Source: Trichomonas tenax (taxonomy: Eukaryota > Parabasalia > Trichomonadida > Trichomonadidae). From it: a stretch of DNA of 39,808 nucleotides. The stretch lies in contig JALKBU010000441.1 of the NCBI GenBank assembly GCA_023091735.1, forward strand, positions 1-39,808. Reading direction: 5' to 3'. Shown here one piece after another: positions 20,420-29,706 of this stretch. The translations under genes were made by a program, and so were the position numbers. Within the stretch, counting starts at the first letter, position 1, and the number at the start of each line of letters is the position of its first letter. The notes below the pieces were generated by a model. The model made no database searches. It was not told the origin of the DNA and saw only the letters and a program-made list of their open reading frames with translations.

Positions 20420-22558
20420 ATGTCTGTGATAAATTACAAACCTCTTAAGACACAGCGCGTTGCTTTTGTCATCTTCGGTGCGTCCGGTGACTTGTCTCTT
20501 CGTATGCTGATCCCTTCTCTCGAAACAATCAGCTGTTACGACCCATTCCATGATGATACACAACTCATCGGTGTGGCGAGAACTGAATTTAAGGGAAACG
20601 AGCTGAAAGAGAAAATCATCAAATCTATTAAGCAGTATGCACGCCTTGGACAAGGTTCTACCGATGCTGATGCTGCATGCGAAGTTCCTGCTTGTTTCTT
20701 AAGGCGCCTTCGCTATATCTCGGGTGATTATTCTGACCCACAAACATATAAGAAGCTCAAAGATATGATTGAAGAAGGAAAATTCGAAGGTGTTCTTGTT
20801 TACTTCGCAACGCCCCCAACACTCATCAGACCAATCTCAGAGAACCTCGTTAACGCTGATATCGCATCAACAGAGAACAGATGGGTGAGATTCATCATTG
20901 AAAAGCCGTTCGGTTGGTCCTATGAGTCCGCGCTCGATCTCAACAACGCCCTCCACAAGAAGTATAGCGAAGAGGACATCTATCGTATCGATCACTATCT
21001 CGCTAAGGAAACTGTCATGAATATCTTCACGTTCAGGTGGGGTAACACGATTTGGGAGCCACTGTGGAACAGAAACTATGTTTCTCACGTCGAAATTCTT
21101 GTCGCTGAAGCTGTTGACGTCGGAAACAGAATTGGATATTATGAGGGCTCTTCTGTCATCAGAGATATGATCCAAAACCACCTTCTCCAAATGCTTGCCA
21201 TTGTCGCTATGGAACCACCGAGTGAAATGAACTCCAAGGCCATCAGAGATGAAAAGATGAAAGTTTTAAGAGCGATCAGAGAGATCAAGAAGGAAGACAT
21301 CATCCTCGGCCAGTACTTGGGCTACAAGGACCACAAGGGTGTCCAGGAAGGCTCCACAACACCAACATTCGCCTACATCAGGTTCTACATCGATAACTGG
21401 AGATGGCAAGGCGTTCCGTTCTACATCTGCTCTGGTAAGACACTCCACGAGAAGAAGTCTACAATCAAGTTGGTCTTCAAGAACATTCCACACGCTTTGT
21501 TCGGCAAGTCAACAATCCAGAAGCCAAACGTCTTGGAAATCAAGGTACAGCCACAGGAAGGCATCATTCTTTGCCAGCACGTTAAAGTCCCAGGCATCGG
21601 ATTGAAGACGGACTCCATTCCATTATCTTTCTACTACAAGGACAAGTTCGGTGAGAACGCTCTTCAGGGTGCTTACGAGCGCGTTATCCTTGATGCCATC
21701 CACGGCGATCAGTCCTTCTTCCCACGTTCCGATGAAATCGAGCAGTGCTGGAAGATCGTTGACCCAATCATCAAGCCACGCTACGATTGCATCATTCCAT
21801 ACGCTCAGAAGATGGAAATCGGTTGTGGTACAATCAAGAGAAACAGGAAGAACATAGGCCAGCGCATCATCTTCAGATCCGCTTCAGAGCTCGTTCAGAC
21901 AGTCACGGAGCAGGTCACACGCCTCATTTCCGACATCATCGCTGCAAAGGGTGTTTGCAACATCGCTCTTTCTGGTGGACAGTCTCCAAAGCCAATCTAC
22001 TCTCTTCTTGCTACAGCTCCATTCGCTTCAAGAATCGATTTCAAGAAGCTCCACATCTGGTTCGTTGATGAGCGCTGCGTTCCACCGGACCACGAGCAGT
22101 CCAACTACAAGATGATCAACGAGAACTTCATCAAGTTCATCAAGATCCCAGAAGAGAACGTCCACAGAATGTACGGAGAGATCGATTGCCAGAAGGCTGC
22201 TAAGGAGTACGCTGATGAGATTGTCAAGCACTTCGGAACAGAAGAGCCAGTCTTCGACCTCGTCATGCTCGGCATGGGTCCAGAAGGCCACACAGCTTCC
22301 CTCTTCCCAGGTACACCAGCTGTCTCCAACAAGACAGACCTCGTCATTGGACACTTCGTTCCACACGTCAAGATGTTCAGAGTCACAATGGGTCTCAAGA
22401 TCATCAACAGAGCTGAGAATGTTATGTTCATTGTTACAGATCCGGCCAGAAAGGATATCATCAACCTGGTCTTCAATGCTCCATACGTTCCAGCCGTCAT
22501 CCCAGCCCAGGCTGTTCATCCAAAGAGCGAAAACTTAACATGGAACATCGTTCTTTAA
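20420..22558 (+). CDS. G6PD-6PGL: Fused glucose-6-phosphate dehydrogenase / 6-phosphogluconolactonase
   Basis: A 712-residue bifunctional enzyme for the first two steps of the oxidative pentose phosphate pathway, giving NADPH and 6-phosphogluconate in the cytosol. Residues about 1-475 are G6PD: FGASGDL (NADP Rossmann loop, about 19-25), EKPFG (about 160), RIDHYLAKETVMN with the catalytic His (about 190) and WRWQGVPFYICSGK (about 325-340). The Lys usual just after GDLA is not conserved (GDLSLRMLIPSL). Residues about 480-712 are 6PGL: IALSGGQSPKPIY, FVDERCVPPDHEQSNYKM and GMGPEGHTASLFPG. The G6PD-6PGL order is that known from Trichomonas and Giardia; Plasmodium has the reverse. Codon use is strongly C-ending, as expected for a well-expressed trichomonad gene. 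The stop lies inside TTTAAAC, a TAAA polyadenylation signal. Confidence 0.97.
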   Translation: MSVINYKPLKTQRVAFVIFGASGDLSLRMLIPSLETISCYDPFHDDTQLIGVARTEFKGNELKEKIIKSIKQYARLGQGSTDADAACEVPACFLRRLRYISGDYSDPQTYKKLKDMIEEGKFEGVLVYFATPPTLIRPISENLVNADIASTENRWVRFIIEKPFGWSYESALDLNNALHKKYSEEDIYRIDHYLAKETVMNIFTFRWGNTIWEPLWNRNYVSHVEILVAEAVDVGNRIGYYEGSSVIRDMIQNHLLQMLAIVAMEPPSEMNSKAIRDEKMKVLRAIREIKKEDIILGQYLGYKDHKGVQEGSTTPTFAYIRFYIDNWRWQGVPFYICSGKTLHEKKSTIKLVFKNIPHALFGKSTIQKPNVLEIKVQPQEGIILCQHVKVPGIGLKTDSIPLSFYYKDKFGENALQGAYERVILDAIHGDQSFFPRSDEIEQCWKIVDPIIKPRYDCIIPYAQKMEIGCGTIKRNRKNIGQRIIFRSASELVQTVTEQVTRLISDIIAAKGVCNIALSGGQSPKPIYSLLATAPFASRIDFKKLHIWFVDERCVPPDHEQSNYKMINENFIKFIKIPEENVHRMYGEIDCQKAAKEYADEIVKHFGTEEPVFDLVMLGMGPEGHTASLFPGTPAVSNKTDLVIGHFVPHVKMFRVTMGLKIINRAENVMFIVTDPARKDIINLVFNAPYVPAVIPAQAVHPKSENLTWNIVL

Positions 22559-22559
22559 A
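22556..22559 (+). terminator. TAAA polyadenylation signal overlapping the stop
   Basis: The stop TAA (22556-22558) followed by A makes TAAA. In trichomonads the UAAA signal often includes the stop codon. The same arrangement occurs at 24589-24592 for the next plus-strand gene. Confidence 0.55.
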
Positions 22560-23771
22560 CCCTCTATCGTTTTAAATGTAATAAAGCATTACTTTTATTG
22601 ATCAATTCATTTTATTTTTTCATGATTTATTTTGGATTTTTAATGATAAAGATCGAATTTCATGAATTGTTCAAAAAGTTCACATCATGAATTGGATTCT
22701 GCATTCTGAGAAAAATTAATATCATTTTCAAAATGCAAAATTATTTTCAAGATTAATTGAGCAGCTATTGTGCCAATATAAATTTTAGATTAGTAATAAG
22801 AAATTGAGAAAGTCATTATCCAATATTTTGGTATTGGATTCTATGCAACTTCTCTCATAAGCGTGTTGTACTCAATCCAATTGTTTCAATTACATAAAGA
22901 ACATCAATTATAATCCATCTTATAAAACATTTATCATTCATAAAATTGCAAATAAAGAAGCATTCTTGGAAAATGAGGTATTCGGAAAATGTTCGCTGAA
23001 TAGAGAAGTATAAAGTAATGAGAAGTATGTTAATTATTGCGAATAATTGTTCTGAGTTTTGATAATTATTCCATAATAATTTCATCCATATCAAAGACAA
23101 TTTTCCAATGAAATACCATGAGATTTCAAAATAGCTTCATGTATTCTTCAATTGGATAAATTTTGTGATCAAAAGCTACTTGAGCAGCGCAGAACATTTT
23201 GCTAATTGATAGGTATAAGAGAATATTGATATAAAGACACTTCTGTGAGTTCCAAGAGAAGGATTTGTAAAGATGGAAACTTTGGTCAATTTCTGTCATG
23301 AATTTTGAATCACCACAGTGAAATTTGAAGAAAGATCTCAAATGATTATATCTCAAAAATGCATAAACAACTTAAATTTTATTGGAAGAAAAAAAAGTTT
23401 CGTCTTTTTTTCGATGCTGATATTACTCGATTCATTAAAAATCACAAAAAGAAGAGCACATTCACATATCTTTTATAATATCTCTTTTCATAATGTGAAA
23501 GTCTCATTTGTTTATCGTTCAAAACCTTCTCTTCTCAAAAATTTAATGTGACTGTTGAAAAAAATAATCTTTCTCAAATTGATTCAGCATATGAAGCAAT
23601 ATTATTTTTCTTGGAAGAAAAAATTGAAATAAGTATTTTGTATCAAGAAAAAATTGCAATCTTATTTTTCTTGATACAAAATGATTCACTGATAAACAAC
23701 ATTCATATTTTTCTTGGAAGACAAAATTATCGAAATAATTTTTTTTTAATTCATTCAGAAATCAAAAAAAG
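22559..23771. other. Intergenic region, possible minus-strand relic
   Basis: No supported gene. Two adjacent minus-strand open frames (23126-23356 and 22855-23100) of 76 and 81 codons are offset in frame and could be remnants of one decayed gene, but I recognise no domain and they may be chance. The AT-rich 3' part precedes the next gene. Confidence 0.4.
23635..23682. repeat. Short inverted repeat upstream of the unknown gene
   Basis: ATTTTGTATCAAGAAAAAAT (23635-23654) and ATTTTTCTTGATACAAAAT (23664-23682) are complementary apart from one extra A, with a 9-base spacer. A related TATTTTTCTTGGAAGA segment occurs at about 23603 and again at about 23707. This supports the view that the stretch is non-coding 5' flank. 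Confidence 0.7.
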
Positions 23772-23776
23772 TCATT
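23772..23776 (+). promoter_or_regulatory. Initiator-like element for the gene at 23788
   Basis: TCATT with +1 at A23774 lies 14 bases before ATG 23788, a typical trichomonad spacing. It decides the start in favour of this ATG. The open frame extends upstream to 23548, but only with a GTG and a low-complexity Phe/Ile/Lys segment. Confidence 0.6.
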
Positions 23777-23787
23777 TTTATAAAGAG

Positions 23788-24591
23788 ATGCGAACACGCG
23801 TTGCAACATCTATAGTACAGAATTTGTTTCGGCCTTTTCCTTTAGTTTATAACTACACAGGAACTATTGATGGATGCAGCGATATTGAAGATCTTTCGAA
23901 TCCAACGTTTGAAGGAGCGACATATATCACAACGATTCCAAGATCAGCAATAAAGTGTTTTGCGATTCAGTCAGCAATATTACTTGGTGATAAACTGAGA
24001 TTAACACCATATTTCTACTCAAAGAGCAAATCGAAATATATCGCTGAAGAAACAAAAGATTCATTTGTTGCAATCTCAACATATTCTGATGCAACAACAA
24101 CATCATTCATTACATACTTAGGACCTGATTATCCAACTGTTATTAAAATAGAAAATACTGGAGGTTCATCTCAAGAATTTTATGTTATTGCGCTTCCAAT
24201 TGTCAATATTCAAGATGAAAGAGAACAGAGAAACTACTATTCATCACTTTCTTCTGTTTTATGGAAAGAATCGACAGAAGTGAAATCTGGATCAGCAGTT
24301 TTATCAAAGATAATGTCAATTTTCTTGGGAAAGGATGGAAAAGTTAAATTTAGTGAAAACAATGGTGTATTTGTTGCTGATTTAGATCTAACAAGAAAAT
24401 TACATGCAGATGAAGAGGAGGATCCTGATGAAGAAATTCTTGATGATAATGATATTATTAATTACAATGATTTACAAAGTTCCAAATCTGGCGAAGTTAA
24501 GATTAATACAATTGCAGATTTCGGTACCTGCTTTACAATTAAGTCCCATACAATCAATAGATGTGAAGCAGGCAATATACATCTAAAATAA
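23788..24591 (+). CDS. Conserved-looking protein of unknown function
   Basis: A 267-residue protein from MRTRVATSIVQNLF to GNIHLK. I do not recognise the family. The first ~190 residues look beta-rich with many Thr/Ser/Tyr (SFVAISTYSDATTTSFITYL; YPTVIKIENTGGSSQEFYVI). A helical stretch follows (SSLSSVLWKESTEVKSGSAV), then a very acidic run near residues 205-225 (DEEEDPDEEILDDNDI). No signal peptide, membrane segment or catalytic motif is visible. The acidic patch could bind basic proteins or cations. The start at 23788 is chosen from the initiator element 14 bases upstream. The upstream in-frame extension contains an inverted repeat and is probably non-coding. The stop overlaps a TAAA signal. 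Confidence 0.65.
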   Translation: MRTRVATSIVQNLFRPFPLVYNYTGTIDGCSDIEDLSNPTFEGATYITTIPRSAIKCFAIQSAILLGDKLRLTPYFYSKSKSKYIAEETKDSFVAISTYSDATTTSFITYLGPDYPTVIKIENTGGSSQEFYVIALPIVNIQDEREQRNYYSSLSSVLWKESTEVKSGSAVLSKIMSIFLGKDGKVKFSENNGVFVADLDLTRKLHADEEEDPDEEILDDNDIINYNDLQSSKSGEVKINTIADFGTCFTIKSHTINRCEAGNIHLK

Positions 24592-24713
24592 ATGAAGACA
24601 TTAAACAAAAACGCGAATCAAGCGGCAAAAGCGGAACAATTTGTAGCATCTTTTTATTCTTTAATTTCCAATCACAGCAATTTAAGATGATGTAACCAAT
24701 GCTTTCTGCAGTC

Positions 24714-24935
24714 ATTTATTCTCTAATTTTGATTCTCTTTCTATGATATCATTTAAAGAAGGAACACCACCACTTGCACCATATGCTTCGAACTTATAAA
24801 CTCCCTTTGGCAATTTTAGCTCATAATCGGTCCAATCAAAATTCGATTTACAAGGATATTGAAATTCATATATGTTTTCATATCTTGTGACATTTGTTTC
24901 GCCTTTTGACGAATTTACAAGTCTAAATAATAGAG
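24714..24935 (-). pseudogene. Glycine-rich family N-terminal fragment
   Basis: On the minus strand from about 24935 the frame reads ISLLFRLVNSSKGETNV, then YEFQYPCKSNFDWTDYELKL, LPKGVYKFEAYGASGGVPS and stops after a few more codons. It matches the N-terminal ~60 residues of the copies at 17305 and 29707, including FEAYGASGG. No ATG stands at the expected first codon (ATT), and the glycine-rich body is absent. It is a truncated relic. Confidence 0.75.
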
Positions 24936-25542
24936 AAATAAAAATTGTAAATCATTGGACGAACATTCAATAAAAATAATTGAATCAATAAAATTTTTGT
25001 GAATTTAGAAAGAGTACGAATGAATTTTCGTTGTTGTCAATTGTTTTTTTTTAATTGAACTAAATTTTTTTTTCTTGATATAATTGCTTTCATTACTCAC
25101 AACCTTAAAAATAGGTTCCATAGAGTACCTGAATATCTGAATAAGTTTCAAATTAGTCTCATCACAATTTAAAACTGAAATTTTGCCATAATCTAAATTA
25201 TATTTTGCAAATATTTCGAAGCTCAATTTACATCAAAAGTGCGCGAAATATTAAACATTCTTTTGAACCCTTCAAAATTATACACAGGTGGTGCAAAAGT
25301 CGAAAATTTAGGGTAAATTTCGTTTGGGAGATATCATGTTTACGAAAGGAACCATTCTTTTGGGTGATTTAAATTCTATTGCTTAGTTGAATTCTTGATT
25401 CCAGAAAAGGCATTAAATATTCAATAAAAATGAATTATCGGTATCATATATGTTTGGATGAAAAATATAAGGAAAAAGAGTGTTCTTTTGATAGCAATAT
25501 ACTTAATGACGTTTAATAAAGAAAGATACTAAAATATTTCGA
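24936..25542. other. Intergenic region
   Basis: AT-rich sequence between a pseudogene fragment and the 3' end of the NlpC/P60 gene. I see no gene, repeat or distinctive motif. Confidence 0.6.
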
Positions 25543-26355
25543 TTATTCAGTCCAGTATCTGTTAATTGTCTTAACACCGTACGGGTAGCTCATGAAGTCC
25601 TGTTCTCTGACATGCATTCCGTTTGTAGAAGCGTGAACGAAAATTCCGTCACCAACGTACATTCCGACGTGCGTAACAGTGTTAGGCCGATCAGAATCTG
25701 TTGTAAACATGATCATGTCACCAGGAAGGATATCTTTTGCATCTTCAATTAATTTTCCATGGAGAGTCTGAACGTAAGTGGTACGATGAATGAAGATATC
25801 CAATCTGTTGAAAGCCCACTGCATCAAGCCAGAGCAATCGTGACCGTCTGGACCACTTCTTCCCCACTTATATGGAAGACCAAGCTGTGTGCGAACGAGA
25901 TATGCCGCTCTTTCGCCGTCATTATTTCCTGGGTATGGTTTGTAGTTGAAATCTGATGCCTTTGATGGTATGAAACCAATGATATCGTTGTATTTAATTC
26001 TCAAAAATCCATTGATGTTGAAATCGAGGATAGTAATCTCACTTCCCTTTGTAATGGATCCCAGTACTTGAGCCGGTGTCTGTGGTTCCGCATAGATATC
26101 GGTATTCATTATTGCAAGAGCAGTAGAAGTGACTTCTTCGACGGCATTCCTGTCGATCCAGCTTTCTTCGTTTCCTACTCTAACGTGGGCCATGTCATTT
26201 TGGTATTCGAGGATGTGGCAATAATAGTCTAAATAAAGCCAATATATTCTATTGGATTTAGAGGCGTCGCTGAATGCATCAACGAGAGTCGTTCCTTGTG
26301 GTACAATGTGGCCGTAATTTGATTGGTAATACACGAACATGAACAAAGAAATCAT
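25543..26355 (-). CDS. NlpC/P60 peptidoglycan hydrolase (family C40)
   Basis: A 270-residue protein with a C-terminal NlpC/P60 domain (about residues 145-270). The active site is complete: Cys174 in HDCSGLMQWAF, His229 in THVGMYVGDG and His241 in FVHAS. NlpC/P60 enzymes cut the D-glutamyl-diamino-acid link in bacterial cell-wall peptides. Upstream, two beta-rich segments (about 45-75 and 80-140, the second with GSEITILDFNINGFLRIKYN and GFIPS) resemble bacterial SH3 domains that bind wall peptide. The N-terminal MISLFMFVYYQ is a short hydrophobic stretch compatible with a weak signal peptide, so secretion is plausible. Trichomonas vaginalis is known to carry NlpC/P60 genes gained from bacteria and used against bacteria. 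No TCA initiator is clear just upstream; the sequence there is TCAAAAA-repetitive. Confidence 0.93.
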   Translation of the reverse strand: MISLFMFVYYQSNYGHIVPQGTTLVDAFSDASKSNRIYWLYLDYYCHILEYQNDMAHVRVGNEESWIDRNAVEEVTSTALAIMNTDIYAEPQTPAQVLGSITKGSEITILDFNINGFLRIKYNDIIGFIPSKASDFNYKPYPGNNDGERAAYLVRTQLGLPYKWGRSGPDGHDCSGLMQWAFNRLDIFIHRTTYVQTLHGKLIEDAKDILPGDMIMFTTDSDRPNTVTHVGMYVGDGIFVHASTNGMHVREQDFMSYPYGVKTINRYWTE

Positions 26356-28054
26356 TTTTTGATTTTTTGATTTTTGACGTCAAGTTTTCTCAAAATTATT
26401 TATTTGTTTTTTTGGGATCTACACATGTTGTCTATTCTATATTTAATGATATTGTTCAAAAAACCTCAAAGGGATTAATTTGATCGTCTAAAAATTTGAT
26501 AAACATCATTTACTTTAGATGTCTTATCTAACAAACCAATAAAATTAGAGCATTGAAAAAAGAATTACGAATTTTGGATTTAACACGATAACTAGATATT
26601 ATTCATGTTTTGGATTTATATTTTCGTTTCCGAACTCAAAATCTTAAACTTCAAAATAATTATGAATATTAATAAAATGTCAAATAAATGATCTCTATCA
26701 ATAGTTCTTCTATTATAACACCATTTTTATTAAATAGAATTTTATAAATTATAAAATTATTATCGAAAAGTTACATTTGAATATTGATTTTTATTATTTT
26801 TGCTGGATTAAAAGATTTTACTCTCAGTGAAAAAATGATACGCTTGTCGAAAAAGCGGTTATATGTGTGCAAGCGAAAAGGACCTGTGTCCAGTGTGTGT
26901 TATCAATTGTAAAATCAATTTTTTTGTGCAATTTTTGGGTTGAATTCTTTTTCCCGTTGAGCAATAGGTCCACTCTAACTAAGGTCTCTTACCATAAACG
27001 AGAATAGAGGTATTGCTGAATTCATGGCCGAGATGATTTATTTTGCTTTGTTAGTAGTTACATCTCATCTATAGGGCCTCTATAATGAGACTCTCGAACC
27101 TAGCAGAAGAAGCAAAGAAGAAGGAGGAAGAACAGAAGAAGACTGAATAAAACATTTTCACATTATTTTTGTCATAGGTGACATTTCGAGCGAGTTTTCA
27201 GGTGAGATCTCGCCCCTTCACCTTGACATTTTTAAAGTCATAAGATTTAAAATTAATAATAACATTTGTTTTGAAAAAAAATGAAAATTTTAATCCCTAC
27301 ATGAGGGTGGACCCGAGTGTGCACCATTGACTCTGACAAGGTCTGATGTATGTAATGTGTCACATTACTAACTATTGCTGAAGGAGGTATCACATCCGTT
27401 CTCATCATACATTTCCTCTTGCTTCATGTTTTATTCGACTTTTTTCTTTTCATCGTTAAGCATTATTCGCATTTGCACAGGAAATCTACTAATGTTATGA
27501 CTTGCATCGTAATTACATGATAACCCATGAAAATATTTTGATAAATTTATGGAAAATTCGATTTTTAATTTTTTCTCAAGGTATCAAACAATCAACGTTC
27601 TTAAAAATCGATATGCCTTACGATTAAAGCATAACCATTATACTCAAAGCTCTTTTTTAATTGATACATTACAAATTTCCTATTTGGAACCTAGATAATT
27701 GATGATATTAAGACTTTAATTGTCTGCTCTAGACATTCATCAGCACACAATTCCTTATACAATTATTAAAGATCGATTTAATATCGATGATAAAGATTAA
27801 CCGAATTGAAGTTTTTAGGTGGGGGCGTAGACATGAATACCAGATTGATGATATAGCTCCATTTTGGCTATAGAATTTATTTATGTAGGGGCATGGTTAC
27901 TCCCCCTAAATATTTTTTTGGTGTCAAAAACTATGTGTATTACAGGCGTGAATTTTCATGGAAGTCAACATGCGTAAAAAATGATAAATTTAGAGGTTTT
28001 AGGTGATGATGAATCTAAATCTCAAATTAGTAGAAAAATTTTTTTATTTACATC
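26356..28054. other. Intergenic region with small relics
   Basis: No full gene. A 21-codon frame at 27085-27150 encodes LAEEAKKKEEEQKKTE before a TAA and looks like the charged C-terminus of a lost gene, or chance. Around 27816-27905 GTGGGGGCGTAG and GTTACTCCCCCTAAA form a weak inverted pair. Otherwise the sequence is AT-rich. Confidence 0.5.
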
Positions 28055-29511
28055 ATGACTTCATTCGCTTCTATTCATAGACTTCTCGATGATTTAGAGA
28101 AAGAAAAGAACGAAGAAATTGCTCGCCTCAAGAAGAAGATTGCGGAATTAGATCAATCTAAAGCAGAGCTCGAAGCTAAACTCAAACAATCACAAAAACA
28201 ACAATCTAATTTAGCAGAAGAGTTAGAAAAGACGAAATCGAAATATATACTTCAACAACCTCCGAATTTCCAATTAAATATTCTCGCAGCTGCCAAATCT
28301 GGCGATATTGAATCAATTAGATTTATTCTTTACGAGAATCCACAACAAATAGGTTTTCAAAATGAAGAGGGACTAGATTCAGCCCTCCATGAAGCTGTTT
28401 GGCACGGAAAATCAGAAGTTGTTAAATTTTTGCTCAGCAAAGGCGCCTACGTTAATATTAGGAACAGAGTTCATCATATTTTTATAGAATGCAAACACCA
28501 TTACATTATGCAGCAATGATTGGCAATTCGGAAATTGCAGAAATTCTATTATCGAATAATGCCGATATTAATGCACGAGATAAAGAAATCTGTCATTGTT
28601 ATTTGGAAATACTCCACTTCACGAAGCCTCAAGGAAAGCGAGAATTCATACAATTCAACTTCTTTTAGATAATGGCGCAGACTATACCATCAAAGGATAC
28701 ATGAATGAAACTGCCCTTGAAAAAGCCGCTACAGATCATGCAAGTAATATTATTGTAAAGTTCATCAAAAAAAATCCAATTGAGAAGAAAAATACAAGCT
28801 CTTCTCATGTGATCGACGTTTAACAATGCTTGAAAAAGGATATCTCGGATTTTAATTTGAAACATAATTATAATCTTTTTATTCACGATCAAATGAACGT
28901 AGTAGAACCGCTATTGGAACACTGCTTTATCAACTTATAAATCACTTACCGAGGATATCATGATTATGATTCAAACGAATCTACGAGCTGAAAATATAAT
29001 TTTCCTTTACTTTATCCAAAGAGCTTATTGGAATTTCGATTCTGCAATGAAATCTTCATGTTTTGTATACGACAACATTATGCCATGTAAATTGTGTCAA
29101 AAATCAATTTACATGTCATAAATCATAAAAAGCTTATTATTATATGCCTTCGAACCAACTAAAAATAGTTTGATTGGCATTGATAAGTAATGGCATTACA
29201 ATAGGTTCAGACGGGATTATCACTCTCTATCTTGCTGCAATTTGCAACAGTGAAGCCAAAGAATGGATATACTCCACTTAATTAAGATGCCATTTATAAC
29301 AGCTTGATCAAGCTACAATAATATTGATTTTATCTGGTGCCAACAATAAATCAAAAGATAAAGAAGGAAATGCACCACTCCATCATGCTGCAAATAATAA
29401 CACTGATTTCAAGTCGTTCCAACATGCTGTAAAAAATAACAATGGAAAGGATGGTGAAAATAACAGTAATTGCTGGAGCAAAATGATTTTTTTAAACTTG
29501 GTTTTTTAGAT
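28055..29511 (+). pseudogene. Coiled-coil/ankyrin-repeat protein, broken
   Basis: ATG 28055 opens a 60-residue coiled coil (LLDDLEKEKNEEIARLKKKI) followed by ankyrin repeats: ILAAAKSGDIESIRFILYEN and ALHEAVWHGKSEVVKFLLSK. Near 28480 the frame is lost just as the next repeat (TPLHYAAMIGNSEIAEILLS) begins in another frame. At about 28590 it shifts again to NTPLHEASRKARIHTIQLLL, which ends at 28821-28823. Further weak ankyrin traces lie to 29511 (TLYLAAICNSEAKEWIYST; KDKEGNAPLHHAANNN) with stops between them. Ankyrin proteins mediate protein binding, and Trichomonas has hundreds. With several shifts and stops this copy is a pseudogene. The last segment may derive from the same gene or from an adjacent second one. 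Confidence 0.75.
29078..29121. repeat. Inverted repeat around the CATGTAAA motif
   Basis: TTATGCCATGTAAATTG (29078-29094) and CAATTTACATGTCATAA (29105-29121) are complementary with one mismatch and a 10-base spacer. Both arms contain the CATGTAAA core that recurs across the window. It lies inside the decayed ankyrin region. Confidence 0.75.
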
Positions 29512-29706
29512 TCTTTTTTTTTTTTTTTTTGAAAATCGTTTTCTCAGTATAAACATTGGATTTTAGACATTCAATTTTTATGAAGTGTTCTTTCTTTTCG
29601 ATGTAGCAATTGTTTACTTAGATGTGTGCTCATTAATGTAATTCTTTTCACAAAATTAAAAAGTGATATTATTCAATATTGTTCTAAAATTACTTTTCTC
29701 AATTGA

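Noticed and set aside
20414..22538. Open frames overlapping the G6PD-6PGL gene, including a 163-codon minus-strand frame
   Set aside because: They are shadows of a conserved bifunctional enzyme and have no recognisable motifs.
23548..23787. N-terminal extension of the unknown protein
   Set aside because: Starts with GTG, contains an inverted repeat and low-complexity sequence, and a good initiator lies between it and ATG 23788.
29512..29530. T-tract as a terminator or retroposon tail
   Set aside because: A lone run of T in AT-rich DNA next to a decayed gene; no element ends or duplication around it.
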